Shown here piece after piece: positions 21,401 through 32,300 of a stretch of DNA of 64,000 bases (position 1 is its first letter; the number at the start of each line of letters is the position of its first letter). Location of the stretch: assembly GCA_029204225.1 (NCBI GenBank), contig CM055113.1, positions 7,905,852 to 7,969,851 on the forward strand, in the 5' to 3' direction. The position numbers and the translations under genes are program-made. Origin of the DNA: Diphasiastrum complanatum (lineage: Eukaryota > Streptophyta > Lycopodiopsida > Lycopodiales > Lycopodiaceae). Under the pieces are notes generated by a model. The model worked only from the letters and a program-made list of their open reading frames with translations. It was not told the DNA's origin and did not search any database.

Positions 21401-22221
21401 TCATTCTTGGCACCACACACTTCAAACTTCTGACTTGACTGTTCCTGCTCCCCTAAGGTTTGGTCCCTAACATGTGCTAATCCCTTTTTGCGCACCAAAA
21501 CACTTCTTCACTTGTTTCAGAAAGTGTCCATTTTTCTTGTTATTCTGTTCAATGAGCAGACATTGGTTCAGGTACATGATGTTTTTTGGGGTAGATGCAT
21601 TGGGATTTTTCATAAATAACACTCGTTGATTCTTCTTTGAACAAGAACCAGCTTTTAGTTGTACTACTGGAGCATAGCAATTATAGAGATTTTTTAAGTA
21701 GACCTGGTTTCTAGATTTAAAACTGAAACTTAACAAGTCTGTCCTCACAAGATGGTGTTCATCCAGAATCAAAGCTCTTAAGATGATTGTTACAGCTCAC
21801 CTTAGCATCTTTGAATTTGATTGCAGCACCTGAGATTATCAATGGAGGTCCCCCATCGTTTATATGCAGATTAAGTGGCAGGTCTCCCAATGAAAATTGG
21901 AAGTTTTGGGTAGAGGTATGTGGTCAGAGGGAACATTCTGATTTACGAATAGCGCAAAATAACTTCTCCATGCTTTCAATCTGATTTAGTTTGTGCCTGT
22001 ACGAACATAAACGTTTTAACAAAATCTGTTGTTAAAGGTTTCATATCATGTGCTTATAACTGCTGTGTGATCTGCAGGCAAGTAGTTTGGATCCCATACG
22101 AATTGACCTTGCAGTCCTAGATCAGCAACTTGAAGAATCAACAAGGAATCTGGCCAATAAGTTCCCACAATGGGTGGCTGTTACTGCTGGGTCTTCATTT
22201 TTATCCTCGTATATTGTTTAG
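12196..22221 (+). CDS. ERMP1-like M28-family ER metallopeptidase, C-terminal six exons (5' end missing)
   Basis: Exons 12,196-12,420, 13,191-13,339, 13,888-14,048, 14,146-14,228, 21,827-21,915 and 22,078-22,221 join in phase at GT-AG sites into 283 stop-free codons ending in TAG. Family (from memory of plant homologues such as At1g67420): N-terminal zinc aminopeptidase-like M28 domain, multiple membrane spans, lumenal C-terminal domain. Visible here: two membrane spans (GDVVMAALLGSIAVMCLAPF, VIRFLLYFSIGAAALSS), FPYSTTAPKR, SSYDFATVDAN, the lumenal motif SVLNITGPLARWSFAE, GGPPSFICRLSG and the C-terminal SSFLSSYIV. The catalytic domain would be upstream and is not in the window. Exons look intact, so the gene is probably live, although a 5'-truncated copy cannot be excluded. 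Confidence 0.75.
13191..13339 (+). CDS. ERMP1-like exon
   Basis: Follows TTTCTGCAG and completes the split Gly codon, then reads ASVLLESSYDFATVDANSW and VLKNAPDVAESL, and ends with ATG before donor GTATATG. The following intron is 548 bases. Confidence 0.75.
13888..14048 (+). CDS. ERMP1-like exon
   Basis: Follows TTGGCAG; reads GLYPISLLLSPSFTVPV through QLHLIKIQTMED and RRKIYMELDLG. A longer overlapping frame (MVDSPIKTL...) is a shadow. Donor is GTAAGA. Confidence 0.72.
14146..14228 (+). CDS. ERMP1-like exon with NITGPL motif
   Basis: Only 97 bases downstream of the previous exon. Reads SLKEVWASVLNITGPLARW then SFAEEQLQ. This is the most conserved stretch of the family C-terminus. Donor GTGAAT opens the 7.6-kb intron. 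Confidence 0.8.
14580..15492 (-). pseudogene. Ty3/gypsy reverse transcriptase fragment
   Basis: Minus-strand VPSQSLFGAAILLVNKKDG then LCFNDWALNHLTIRNQ is the N-terminal RT signature. Downstream scraps, with several stops, include SSYYSICIHLGDEFKT, VLPFGVTNDPHTFQNIM and ILVYLNDILIYN, where the catalytic YLDD reads YLND, then HLQDVFQLL and KRSRCTF. It is clearly dead. Confidence 0.75.
15663..16000 (-). repeat. 5' LTR of the minus gypsy with internal duplication
   Basis: Contains two successive copies of an about 93-bp segment, each with ATCGAATGAG or ATCAAATGAG, TGTCCTTAATCCTTATTT and AAGGAACCTTCCA (about 15,795-15,885 and 15,888-15,980). Confidence 0.55.
16220..16578 (+). repeat. 5' LTR of the plus gypsy
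   Basis: 359 bp with TATA box CTATAAATAG at 16,374-16,383, ends CA directly before the primer site. Confidence 0.8.
16579..16590 (+). other. Primer binding site (initiator-Met tRNA)
   Basis: TGGTATCAGAGC immediately after the LTR. Confidence 0.85.
16677..16790 (+). repeat. Degenerate CCCTAA repeat in the leader
   Basis: TAACCCTAA or CCCTAACC recurs about ten times with interruptions between the primer site and gag. It resembles telomeric DNA but is part of the retroelement leader. Confidence 0.6.
17040..17576 (+). pseudogene. Ty3/gypsy gag remnant
   Basis: Frames joined by shifts read FNGTKFG, FFQLNTYFRLTLEHQVQL, HLFGRVLTWWHTH, then IYRQFKQTGPLLEYNEQFV, ARLCGALHYDV. This is the retrotransposon gag fold (YFRL, LTWW, EYNEQF). 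Codons for Leu and Ser dominate because the strand is CT-rich. No intact zinc knuckle follows; NCPHPRPP may be its remnant. Confidence 0.75.
17930..18105 (+). pseudogene. Protease scrap fused to RT scrap
   Basis: LAQLAYATYSGT, then IALVDTSSSHPC (protease DTG changed to DTS), passes within a few codons into LPFGVTNSPTF, a core RT motif, and then directly into the integrase zinc-finger region (YWPHMKSD). Several kilobases of coding capacity are therefore missing. Confidence 0.65.
18106..18600 (+). pseudogene. Ty3/gypsy integrase remnant
   Basis: YWPHMKSDL and CARNKYPR belong to the HHCC finger. IPHRQWTDISMNFILG has the first catalytic D, VVVDRFSKQAHF follows, VLTDGDSRFTSGFWKEL has the second D, and HSSVDGQSEVLN has the catalytic E. 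Frames change several times. Confidence 0.75.
19080..19380 (+). pseudogene. Integrase tail with chromodomain-like scrap
   Basis: VLRRRRLIQFLVQW followed by two stops and a GYLGD sequence resembles the chromodomain of chromovirus integrases (VQWKG...ATWE). Weak. Confidence 0.4.
19573..19685 (+). repeat. Purine tract and partial 3' LTR
   Basis: AAAAAGGGGGAG precedes CGTTATGGAGACACAG; similarity to 16,220-16,320 fades after about 19,680, so the rest of this LTR is deleted. Confidence 0.65.
19686..21826. other. Remainder of the 7.6-kb intron
   Basis: I recognise nothing firm. A 101-codon minus frame at 21,467-21,772 lacks known motifs. The intron ends TTTGATTGCAG at 21,826. Confidence 0.5.
21827..21915 (+). 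CDS. ERMP1-like exon
   Basis: Completes the split Ala codon and reads PEIINGGPPSFICRLSG then RSPNENWKFWVE; donor GTATGT. Family-conserved GGPPS and CRLSG are present. Confidence 0.8.
22078..22221 (+). CDS. ERMP1-like terminal exon
   Basis: Follows ATCTGCAG. Reads ASSLDPIRIDLAVLDQQL, then LANKFPQWVAVTAGSSFL and SSYIV before TAG at 22,219. The final aromatic/hydrophobic SSYIV or SSYIF end is typical of plant homologues. Confidence 0.8.
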   Translation, partial: ASSLDPIRIDLAVLDQQLEESTRNLANKFPQWVAVTAGSSFLSSYIV

Positions 22222-22590
22222 TTGCTGATGTGTGAATAATCTGATTTCGAGGTATGGAGGTGAACGAATGTGAATGGACCTTAAAAAGAGGTGTATAAAC
22301 AGTGAGGAAATTCACAAAGGAGAGTTTGAAGATCATCAATAAGTTTTGAGCATAGCTTCTTGTAGAGAACTTTACATATGTGTTCATCTTTACCAGCTCA
22401 TCAGAGTAAAGAAATTTCAACTCATTCTGATTCTTTTGCAGGAAACACGGAACGGGAAGGGATTTATTTTGAGGGCATTTGTGTATTAAGTTTATACTGT
22501 CAATGTTTTCATGAAAGTTCTTGTATTTTCATTTGAATCCAAACACAGAACATGACCCTGCAAGACAGTTTTTAATAAAAGAGGTCTGAA
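22222..22590 (+). other. Probable 3' UTR
   Basis: No coding signal. An AATAAA lies near 22,573 (TTTTTAATAAAAGAG). The cleavage site is not determined. Confidence 0.45.
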
Positions 22591-22818
22591 GGCCCATGTA
22601 AGTGGGTTGACCCATTCAAACAGGCCTAATAGTACTAAAAAGAAAATACAACTTACCTTACTTGCAAGGGAAAAGTATCACGATTCATAACATTCCAATC
22701 ATTGCTGAAAGCTCACGTGGCACACCCATGACGCATGTCAACATTAACAATGATTTCAATATACTTTTTAATGCATTGAAACTGTATTTAACTTTTTGGG
22801 GACTGGTCTAATTCATAT

Positions 22819-22866
<48 letters not shown>
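22819..22866. repeat. (CT)n microsatellite
   Basis: About 23 uninterrupted CT units, followed by a CT-rich region carrying small duplications. Confidence 0.9.
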
Positions 22867-22869
<3 letters not shown>

Positions 22870-22870
<1 letters not shown>

Positions 22871-23257
22871 CATGTGCAGCTTTTCTAAGCCATTTCCTGG
22901 CTGCTCAGCTAGGAACTTGTGCTTCAGCGAGCCAGTTCCTGGCTGTGCAAAAAAGTAGTTCCTGGCTGGGCAGCCAGGAGCCAGGAACTGGAGCACTAGG
23001 AACTGCTCACAAAATTGCTCCATGTGGGCAGAAGCCATTTTCCGGCACTTATTCCTAGCTGGGCAGCCAGGAACTAGGTGCTTCATGTGGGCAGGCCAAG
23101 CTCTCTCTCGCTCTCTCTCTCAGCCACTAGGAACTGCTCACAAATTTGCTCCATGTGGGCAGAAGCCATTTTCCGGCACTAATTCCTAGCTGGGTAGCCA
23201 GGAACTAGGTGCTTCATGTGGGCAGGCCAAGCTCTCTCTCACTCTTTCTCTCTCTCT
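22870..23257. repeat. 131-bp tandem duplication with AGCCAGGAAC hairpins
   Basis: Copy 1 is 22,994-23,124 and copy 2 is 23,125-23,255. Each starts CACTAGGAACTGCTCACAAA and ends in CT-rich DNA. TTCCTGGCTG and CAGCCAGGA or TAGCTGGGCAGCCAGG recur five or six times on both strands, making several foldbacks. Confidence 0.75.
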
Positions 23258-23510
23258 CAACCTTTGATTACCTCTTTCTTCTCTAGGAAAAGGTCACGAC
23301 GCAACCCAGAGCATGATGATGATGATGGAGGTTGATGACGACGACATACCTGTTCACATAGATCAGAGACAGCGCACCACTCATAGCCATGTTGTTGCTC
23401 GAGTCACACCTCTTACGAGGAGACACACTTCTCACCTTCCTAGATGATGTCAGCGGCTACCAGAGCTACCCCATGTCGCAACTCACATCACATCTTTTTA
23501 TAGCATCAGC
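23258..23510. other. Unassigned, with a GAT-rich segment
   Basis: GATGATGATGATGATGG at about 23,315-23,330 followed by GACGACGACG. A 187-codon frame starting at 23,389 runs into the CT microsatellite and is not credible as a gene. Confidence 0.4.
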
Positions 23511-23690
23511 ATCAGCAGGACTTGATGATAGTGTTATCCTTTATTCTAGACATCCAGTTGCATCTATACTCGTACATATCTCACGACATTTATTTCAGTT
23601 CATAGTAAATGTTTCTTTTTTCTATTTCGACATTTCATACGCTCCCACTGTTACCACATACTTTACATGTATTTTAACTAGTCTTATATG

Positions 23691-23692
<2 letters not shown>
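23511..23692 (+). repeat. Left arm of an inverted repeat
   Basis: About 180 bp whose reverse complement is at 24,539-24,716. Shared blocks: GTTATCCTTTATTCTAG, TTTCAGTTCATAGTA, CATACGCTCCCA, CATGTATTTTAACTAGTC. Identity is roughly 85-90% by eye. A (CT)17 tract follows at 23,694-23,728. Confidence 0.8.
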
Positions 23693-23728
<36 letters not shown>

Positions 23729-23730
<2 letters not shown>

Positions 23731-24181
23731 TGCACCAAAGGAAAACGCAGGCTACCGTCACTGGCAAGCTCCCCTCCATTTCCATCCCTTCCTCTTCCTC
23801 CGCTCCCCTCCATCATCCTTTGTTCAAAAGGTCACGTTTGCTACTACTGTGTAGCAATCAATCAGCTGTTGATATTGCTGCACAACAGTCAATTGCCATT
23901 GGCAATAGGAACCCCACCCCCATTCTATTTCCCCCTCTCTTGCAGTTTCTAAACATACTGCTGCTCACCTTGCTTCACCGCAGACTATTCCCACCTCTAC
24001 TATTCTACTCAACTCTCCTATTGATAGGAGCAACAACTTGAGCACATGATTGTACAACACAAAGAGGAGATTTAATCTTGGGCAGCAGTGCTCAATGATG
24101 GTAATGCAAAGTGCCCATGATATCCATCGTCTCAGCAACCATCTTCGAGGAGAGGAGAGGCTAACTTTTGAGGGGACAAAA
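23729..24181. other. Unassigned stretch between repeats
   Basis: No recognisable domain. GAGGGGACAAAA directly before the LTR-like copy at 24,182 could be a purine tract, but the coding side is not recognised. Confidence 0.3.
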
Positions 24182-24515
24182 TGTGAAGGATTTCAGATCA
24201 ATTAAGATTCAAATCCATAAAATGATTTTGGGACAACATATCACCAATCTTGCCGATGTAAAAAAATCAGCATCTACACAAAAAATGAGATGCAAACTCT
24301 AATAGATCTTGATCAAACATGAACCAAAACATAAAATAATGTTGCTGTCCATACAATAACAGTAAGCTATTATATTTCACACGTGTGGATCTGAAAATAG
24401 CATTTAATGAGCATTTTACACAGAATTGCAAGATATCACAAGTATAGTGCACCAATAGATAGTAGAACCCAAGAGAACCATGTATAAGCATGAGAGAGAG
24501 AGAGAGAGAGTTTTA
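24182..24515 (-). repeat. Copia A-type LTR, copy 1 (partial)
   Basis: Starts TGTGAAGGATTTCAG and matches 24,890 onward and 28,088 onward, including CACACGTGTG at 24,378 and the GA microsatellite position (here only about 9 units). Confidence 0.75.
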
Positions 24516-24538
24516 TTAATGTCTTTTCCATGTCACAA

Positions 24539-24716
24539 GGCATATAAGACTAGTTAAAATACATGTCAAGTATGTGGTAACAATGGGAGCGTATGAAACG
24601 TTTCCGAAATAGAAGAAAGAAACATCTACTATGAACTGAAAAAATGCGATGAGATATGTACGAATATAGATGCCTAGAATAAAGGATAACATTATCATCA
24701 AGTCATGTTGATGCTG
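24539..24716 (-). repeat. Right arm of the inverted repeat
   Basis: Reverse complement of 23,511-23,692 (see there). It lies between LTR copy 1 and a retroelement leader. Confidence 0.8.
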
Positions 24717-24740
24717 ATCAAGATTATAACTCTATATAGG

Positions 24741-24889
24741 ATTTTGATCTACAAAAAATCCAATCTACATATGCAAGAAACTCGATTTTGGTGTAAAATC
24801 CAATCTAGCATGTTTTAGCATTGATATCTTTTCCAAATCATTGATAGATGTGATTGCTTCCCATAACTTGAAACACAAGCTCTGATATC
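24741..24889 (-). other. Copia A leader and primer binding site
   Basis: Matches the leader at about 27,995-28,088. The plus strand GCTCTGATATCA at 24,878-24,889 is the minus-strand primer site TGATATCAGAGC, adjacent to LTR copy 2. Confidence 0.65.
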
Positions 24890-25515
<626 letters not shown>

Positions 25516-26030
25516 TTTAGAATGATCTCTATCCTAAGTATAGACCTTTCTAATGATCTAAAGTAGTTTCCACAATTGATATAGGTCCACTTGGAATGTT
25601 TCACTATTTTTTATATAAATTTTATATGTTAAGATGTGAATAGTACATGAAGAACCAAATAGAATGTAAATGCAATGATTTCTCCATGCTTTCAACTTTG
25701 AATTCTCTGGAAAATTACAGCAACCAAACAATAAATGTGAGTGATCAATCAATGTATGTTTGCCTCTTCCATCTTTGTCCTTTTTTGCCATGTTTCCATC
25801 ATGAAACTCTATGAATGAGCTTTCATCTCCATCTTGCCACAAGAAACCATCAAACCTTGGAAATTCATGAGTAAGTGAGTACATCAATGATGCAAATCCT
25901 ACATCACATGACTCCATAAACCAAGTAGATTGCACTAGTTCATCTTCAAAATCTACTTGACAAAAAAAAATGACCATGAATTCACCAAAATGTGAGATTA
26001 GAAAATATTATTCTATCATAAATGGTCGTC
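25516..26030. other. Unassigned insert in copia A
   Basis: A 139-codon minus frame (25,558-25,977) shows no motif known to me. The region occupies the place where RT and RNase H should be. Confidence 0.35.
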
Positions 26031-26084
26031 AAGATCTCTTAAGAAACACATGATAATCTACTTGAGAGTACCAAAATATTTACA

Positions 26085-26225
26085 AGTGAAGAAAACACGG
26101 AAGGTTTATAAGTTGTCTCCAAGATATTGTGGACCTTACAAGATAATCAAGAACATTACTTGGCATCACCCCCTTATAGACCTGGAGTTCAAGATGTCCT
26201 TCATGTCAGTACATTGAAAGAGAAG
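26085..26225 (+). pseudogene. Ty3/gypsy integrase C-terminal scrap
   Basis: Plus-strand KVYKLSPRYCGPYKIIKNIT, then LEFKMSFMSVH, resembles the KLSPKYYGPY...HPVFHVSVLK motif near the end of gypsy integrases. It is in opposite orientation to copia A and so a separate insertion or capture. Confidence 0.6.
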
Positions 26226-26445
26226 TCGCATGAAAGAAAATTGACAATCTCCAAATATTGGCATCAAGTAGCTCAACACTTGATCATGAATGAGTGATAT
26301 AATGAGTCTCCAATAGTTTCATTTTCATCAGCAAAACCAACCAAGAATGCTAGTACAAATTCAACATCAAAATAATGATCAGTACAACTTGAAAAGGCTT
26401 TGTAAATCTAGATGTAGATCTAGTATAAGGTAGTCTATGTGACTT

Positions 26446-26643
26446 TCACAAAGCACAAGACTCACAAACATGATTGGTACTTTTTAAAGAATTTGGAAGA
26501 CCTATCACAACTTGCTTTCTAGCCATTAACTCCAATGACTTAAAGTTGAGGTGCCTCATCCTTTTATGCCAAACCTCTTGAATAGGTATTTGCTCTCTTG
26601 CAACACATCCAACTTGGTTAGCAATAACACAAGCATTGAGCAA
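26446..26643 (-). pseudogene. Copia A GAG-pre-integrase finger
   Basis: VWHKRMRHLNFKSLELM, then GLPNSLKS and CESCAL: the H-x3-H and C-x2-C of copia integrase N-termini (VWH-RMGH altered to RMRH). Ends where the integrase catalytic core would begin. Confidence 0.75.
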
Positions 26644-26744
26644 ATTCTCTTGTCTTTTACCTTTTGCAAACTATGTGCCAATCCCTTTGATTGCACACTC
26701 ACCACCATTGGCCGTCTAGATCACCCATCCATATGCCAACAATG

Positions 26745-27137
26745 AAGTGAAGTACTCTTTGTGAAAATTCAATGTGAACTTGCTCCACTATCAATCCACC
26801 ATGGATCTAGATCTTCATCCTTAGCAAGCATACATGAAGACATCACAAAAGCATCATCATTTGCATCTTGAACATCCAAACCATCCTCATCTAGAGTAAG
26901 ATTACCTTGTTTGTCTCCTTGATCTCTCTTCTTTTTGTAGCACTCACTTGCAAAGTGTCCTTTGATGCCACAATAGAAGCACTTGAGATTTTATCTATCC
27001 TTCTTTTTGTCATTTGAAGAAACATCCACTTGATCTTGTTCTTTAGACCACTTACTTTTGCTTTTGCCCTTGAATTTTTCCTTGATGAGCATAGCCTCCT
27101 CTCCAACTTGAGATGTTGATGAAGATCCACCTCTTGC
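26745..27137 (-). pseudogene. Copia A zinc knuckle and protease
   Basis: Minus strand reads CFYCGIKGHFASECYKKK (CCHC knuckle), an acidic linker, and DPWWIDSGAS with the protease active-site DSG, followed by frameshift. Confidence 0.72.
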
Positions 27138-27710
27138 TTAAAGCCTATATTCTTCATTGATCAAGATCTCTTGAAGATCAATCAAACTTGGCAAAGTCTT
27201 TTGAATAGCAGGACTTTGAACAATGTTAGCATGAGCATCCAACAACCCATTAAGAATAACTTGAACAAGCTCTCCTTCCTTAATGATCTCATCAATGCAA
27301 GCCAACTCATCATTCAATGCTTTCACTCTCAAAATGAAAGTATTTGGACTTTCTTCATTCTTTTCCAAACAAGAAAAGATTTTCCTTCTTAGAGTCAAAA
27401 CTCTAGAAATAGACTTGGATTCATAAAGCTTTTTCAATGAATCCCAAGCATCCTTTGATGAAGTACTCTTGCCAACTTCCTTGAGAAGCTCATTGGTAAA
27501 ATTCATTTTTATCATGTGTAGAGCCTTCTTGGCCCTCTTGTCATTCATCATTTGATCTTGTTGTGTTGTTGGTCTCTCCTCCAAACCTACAACAATATCC
27601 AAAACATCATTCATCTCAAGAAGTGATTTCACCCTCACTTTTCACAATGAATAGTTACTTGAGATAGGTCTATCATTGGCTTCCAACATGACTCCACTTG
27701 ATGTAGCCAT
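27138..27710 (-). pseudogene. Copia A gag (UBN2-type)
   Basis: Starts MATSSGVMLEAND; the usual tryptophan in YS-WKVR is a TGA stop near 27,640. Then MRVKSLLEMNDVLDIV, IKMNFTNELLKEVG, DAWDSLKKLYESKSISR, LVQVILNGL. This is the capsid domain of plant copia gag polyproteins. Apart from the one nonsense codon the frame is open for 166 codons. Confidence 0.8.
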
Positions 27711-28087
27711 GTAACAATTACCTGATCCTCTCTTTCAACATGTTTAATGCACAAAGCACTCCTTTGAACAACAACAAATGTTTTCAAAAAGAATCACAAA
27801 GATATGAAACTACTCAGTTCTCTTCTAGCACTTATACCAAACAAATCAACACATAGAATAGTGAAATCTTGATCAACCTATGATCTATCCTCAATCTAAT
27901 GATTCTTGCCACTTCCTAAGATTGAAACACACTCAAATGAAATTCAGCAACCTCACTAGGCTAGAGATCCTATCAAAATTAGGGTTTGACAAAATCTGGG
28001 TTTGATCTACAAACGATCCAATCTACGTATGCAAGAAACTTGATTTTGGTGTAGAATCCAATCTAGCATGTTCTAGCATTGATATAT

Positions 28088-28832
<745 letters not shown>

Positions 28833-28984
28833 TTATGATATGAGGCATTGAAGACAAACGAAATGCCTTTGAAGAGGCGGCATGCTTTCTTAAAGCAACC
28901 TTAGGTCACCATAGCATAGGAATGAAGGCAACAAGAAAACCCAGAACGATAACACAATTCTTATATTCCGATTTGAGTCGACGG

Positions 28985-29960
28985 AGAATGTAGAGATGTT
29001 TTACAAACTACGAGGTACTTGGATCTTTATGAATGATGATCTAACCTACATTCAGGTCGAGAGAGACATAAAATATTCTAGAAAGTCAGAGATACATGTT
29101 GACAAGTGATCTATAGAGATGGTCATGTGTGATACATTGATAGTGGTTCCAATAGCTCTCAGAAGTAGGTACTTGGGGCCCCCAGGTATGGAAGCATCCT
29201 AGAGCCCCATCCACACCATTTGCGCATTCAGGTGTGGAATTCTAATGGTATACATTTCTCATCCACAATAATAGACATGATTGATTTTGTTACATACGAA
29301 GATATCTTATTGTTCATGGAGATTCATGAGAGTTGTGAGAGAGGATCGCTAACTCTTCCAAGCTTCAAATGGAATTCAACTTACAAGACCAAGTCCTTGT
29401 GTGGTAGAGGTTCAAATGGGACTGCATGCCTATAGGAGTCACTCCATTTGACTGTGGAGGTCATTAGAGATGATGAGCAAATTTGCTATATTTGGATTCA
29501 CTTATTTGGACAGGGGTCTATAAGTGAATCCACCCTAAACCTACTACTTCCCCCCTTGAGAATTCATCATTTGTCAAGGGTGTTAGACTCTCCATACACA
29601 AACATATTTAGCTGCATTATCAACTATTTGGAGCAAGAACATATCTTGCTCACTGAGAATTTAATGTCAAGATGGCTTCACGACAGGCTTAGTTTCATGC
29701 AGGTATCGACTTGCTATGCATACATTTTCTAGATTGTGATGACATTGGAGTTACCAAGTCATGTACAATTGGATATGGACTTGTCGCAAGTTAGCCCTTT
29801 ATAATCTTGATGTCAAATTCTGGAGGTTATACATGTCATAGTGTCATCGACTATATCATGGAGCGATCTATGAAAGATATGACCTCCATCCATTATAGTA
29901 GCAACATGCAGCAACATTGGCAATATATGGCAGTTTGACAAGCAAATATCCTTGAGTTTA
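28985..29960 (+). mobile_element. Second copy of the LINE, decayed fragment
   Basis: Plus strand: ORF1 C-terminal block LRGTWIFMNDDLTYIQVE near 29,000, then the endonuclease from 29,217 (MRIQVWNSNGIHFSS; main copy MQLRLWNCNGIHSS), EIHESCERG, RGSNGTACL, then after a shift RYIWI-like CYIWIHL, DSPYTNIFSCIINYLEQEHIL and finally NSGGYTCHSVIDYIME, matching the main copy SGDYTC and VVDYFMG. Ends are ragged; the left edge abuts the copia A LTR. Confidence 0.78.
29220..29940 (+). pseudogene. LINE endonuclease remnant
   Basis: WNSNGI, FMEIHES (catalytic E retained) and IDYIME align with the endonuclease at 6,951-7,786. DFNAR is lost (TENLMSR) and there are at least two frameshifts. Confidence 0.78.
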
Positions 29961-31110
29961 GGACTTCTACGGGAGGATAGCCCATTTTAGAAGTTTCAAT
30001 TCAACATGTTTATATGCATTCAAAACTAAATCTACAAGATTTCAATATTCATGATCATTAGAAAGTAGATTTTATAGAACGCACAATCTATGCAAAGTAT
30101 TTTTCAATTATGAACGATCCATGTACAATAGCCTAGGCTAGATAGCCTTGTAATACTATGTCTAATGAGCACAATATATTGAGAAATTCCTTTGCTCCCA
30201 AACTTTTGTCCACTATTGGTTAGTGTATCCTTTGATTCTTGTTAGAAATCTATATTTCAAAAACCATATACGTTCAACGTTCTTCACTTGGCTCATATTT
30301 TCAAAAAAAAAAAAAATTATTTTAACATGCTGCATTTTGATAGCTAATACCTAGTTGGGCTGGATTGGAGCTCTTTTCGAATTTCTCTTCCAGTTTTCTC
30401 TTTGAATTAGGAAGGCATTTTCTTGTAGATCTACTTCCATGTCAAGGGATTTCTAATCGAAATATCCAAAAACTAGTTTTTCGTATTGGCTGTACATTGA
30501 CTACCAAAGTGTTTCTATGCACTTCTTTTTTGTAGAAAACACTTGTAAATCTTTCATCTATTGTAACAGTTCCTCATAATTCTTTTGCAATTCGAGATAC
30601 TCATTATGGGCTTCTAGTTTTGTGCACTTAGCTTGCATATTGTTGGAGGTGGAGGCTAGATATTATTTAATTTCACACTTAAAAATAGTTCATGACCAAT
30701 GATCTCTTCTACGACTACTATATTGGTCAAGTATTGGAAGGTTTCTTCTTTCCTTTTGGCTCTTCTTGTCTAGCTTCGATCTTCTCCTTTGATAGTTCTT
30801 TTTTATCATTTTTTATATTCTCTGATGCATCTTGTACATTTTTTGTAAATTGTCGTCTACTTCTAAAGTAGTTAGGTCATCTGCCTGTAGAGACACAAAT
30901 TCATGTGCAATATTTTCCACTTCGTTTGGTGCCTCTACCATCTTTGTCAAAGGTGAAATATATGTGTTTTGCTCTACCTCTCTTTTGTCTTCGTCTTCAT
31001 CCTCATCCTTATGACATGAAGATCTGCCTTCAAGAAGGCTTTTGGGTAATGCTACATCCTCAACATTTTCAATGACTCACTTTTTTTCATCTGTGAGTAG
31101 TATGAAATCT
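29961..31110. other. Unassigned; faint minus-strand coiled-coil frames
   Basis: An A tract at 30,303-30,316. On the minus strand between about 30,400 and 31,000, stop-broken frames are rich in Glu, Lys and Leu (for example EDEDKREVEQ, SNNMQAKCTKLEAHNEYLEL), suggesting a decayed coiled-coil protein such as a retroelement gag. Not identified. Confidence 0.35.
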
Positions 31111-31118
31111 AGCCTGAA

Positions 31119-31469
31119 ATGTATAAATACATGATGGGATCTCCATCAAATCATCAAGAAAAATCGCGTTTTTCCACTTCTATTATCATTGTCTTTTGGT
31201 GGCAAGTTCTAGCAATTGGATGTGAGTGTTTTTATGCATTAATTGCTTGGATTGGAAGGTTCTGAACCTGTTTACAGGTCTGAGAAGCTTGTTGTACTTT
31301 ACTTTGGTTCATTTGATCAAATCTATGTGCCTAATGTGGAGTTAAATGCCAAATTTGTTAGTTTTCGTAACTAGTCTTGATTCTAGCTCATAGTTCTAGA
31401 TCTTTTATTTGTGCATCCTCCATCACTTTTAGGATTGATTGGGATTGAATTTGCTGTAAAATTTTGTCA
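31119..31469 (+). repeat. Inverted piece of the copia B LTR
   Basis: Reverse complement of 38,183-38,543 (AAATGTATAAATACATGATGGG through AAAATTTTGTCA). The rest of this LTR is at 32,837-33,156 in the opposite orientation, and the two pieces together make one LTR length. Confidence 0.85.
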
Positions 31470-32300
31470 TCCACATTCCGTGATTTTCTAGAATGGAAAA
31501 GTCCAACCTGTGTTTAGATTTTTGCGATTATTTGTTGCTTTGATCGACAATTTTCATGCATGATGTCCTACTTTTCTACAATTAAAACAATTTTCTTTAT
31601 TTTGCTCAAGAAAATTGGTATTTTGTTTGGGATTTGTATTTGGTCTACCTTCACCTCTTCCCCTGAATGTAGTCACCCTTGCTGCCATTGCTTAATCCAC
31701 AATGTCAGCTCATTGATTTGATCCAACTCTTCTAAATTCATGTTGTAGAGGAACTCATGATATCTCCTCAAAGAAAGAAGTTGATTATTTGATCATTAGA
31801 GTGATTACCAAATGTTCATACAATGTTGGTACACCATAAGTGTTCCATTCAATGTGATACTCACTATGTCTATGTTATCAACTGCTCTCCAATAACTTGC
31901 AATTGACCATGAACTTTCTTGATCTAAGTAAGCTAGCCAGGGTCATGGATTCACTCTCGAACCTTTTCATGGTACAAAATTTTTGATTTAAAAGTAAAAG
32001 CCTAGTTAATAATGTTGCTTTGAATACACTTTGAAGTGTGCTTCTAGGATTGACTTGATGTCATCGATGCACTAACATGGAAAATCAAGTTTATGAACTG
32101 ACATATTGATTACACAAAGGGGTGTCCAGTCCTTTTTGTCAAATCGTGATGTGACTTTGGCATCGCGTTTTGGTCTTTTTTCCTAGTTAGAACTAGGCAA
32201 AAGATGATTGCACCAACAACAAATATTAGACAAGTCACTCACTAGCTTGTCAAAACACTTCAATGTTTTTTTGAACGATACAACTGCTTAATGTTAAAGT
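31470..32300 (-). pseudogene. Decayed retroelement gag in the inverted segment
   Basis: Minus-strand scraps include VTTFRGRGEGRPN, NCFNCRKVGHHA (first C-x2-C and H of a CCHC knuckle), YHEFLYNMNLEEL and WSIASYWRAVDNID. Stops and shifts are frequent. Assignment to a gag is reasonable; the family is unclear. Confidence 0.5.

Noticed and set aside
23389-23952. 187-codon plus-strand ORF as a gene
   Set aside because: It runs through a CT microsatellite (poly Leu-Ser) and one arm of an inverted repeat; no domain and no start context.
25558-25977. 139-codon minus frame as a novel gene
   Set aside because: No recognisable motif, lies within a scrambled retroelement, and a single 139-codon frame is not strong evidence in AT-rich DNA.
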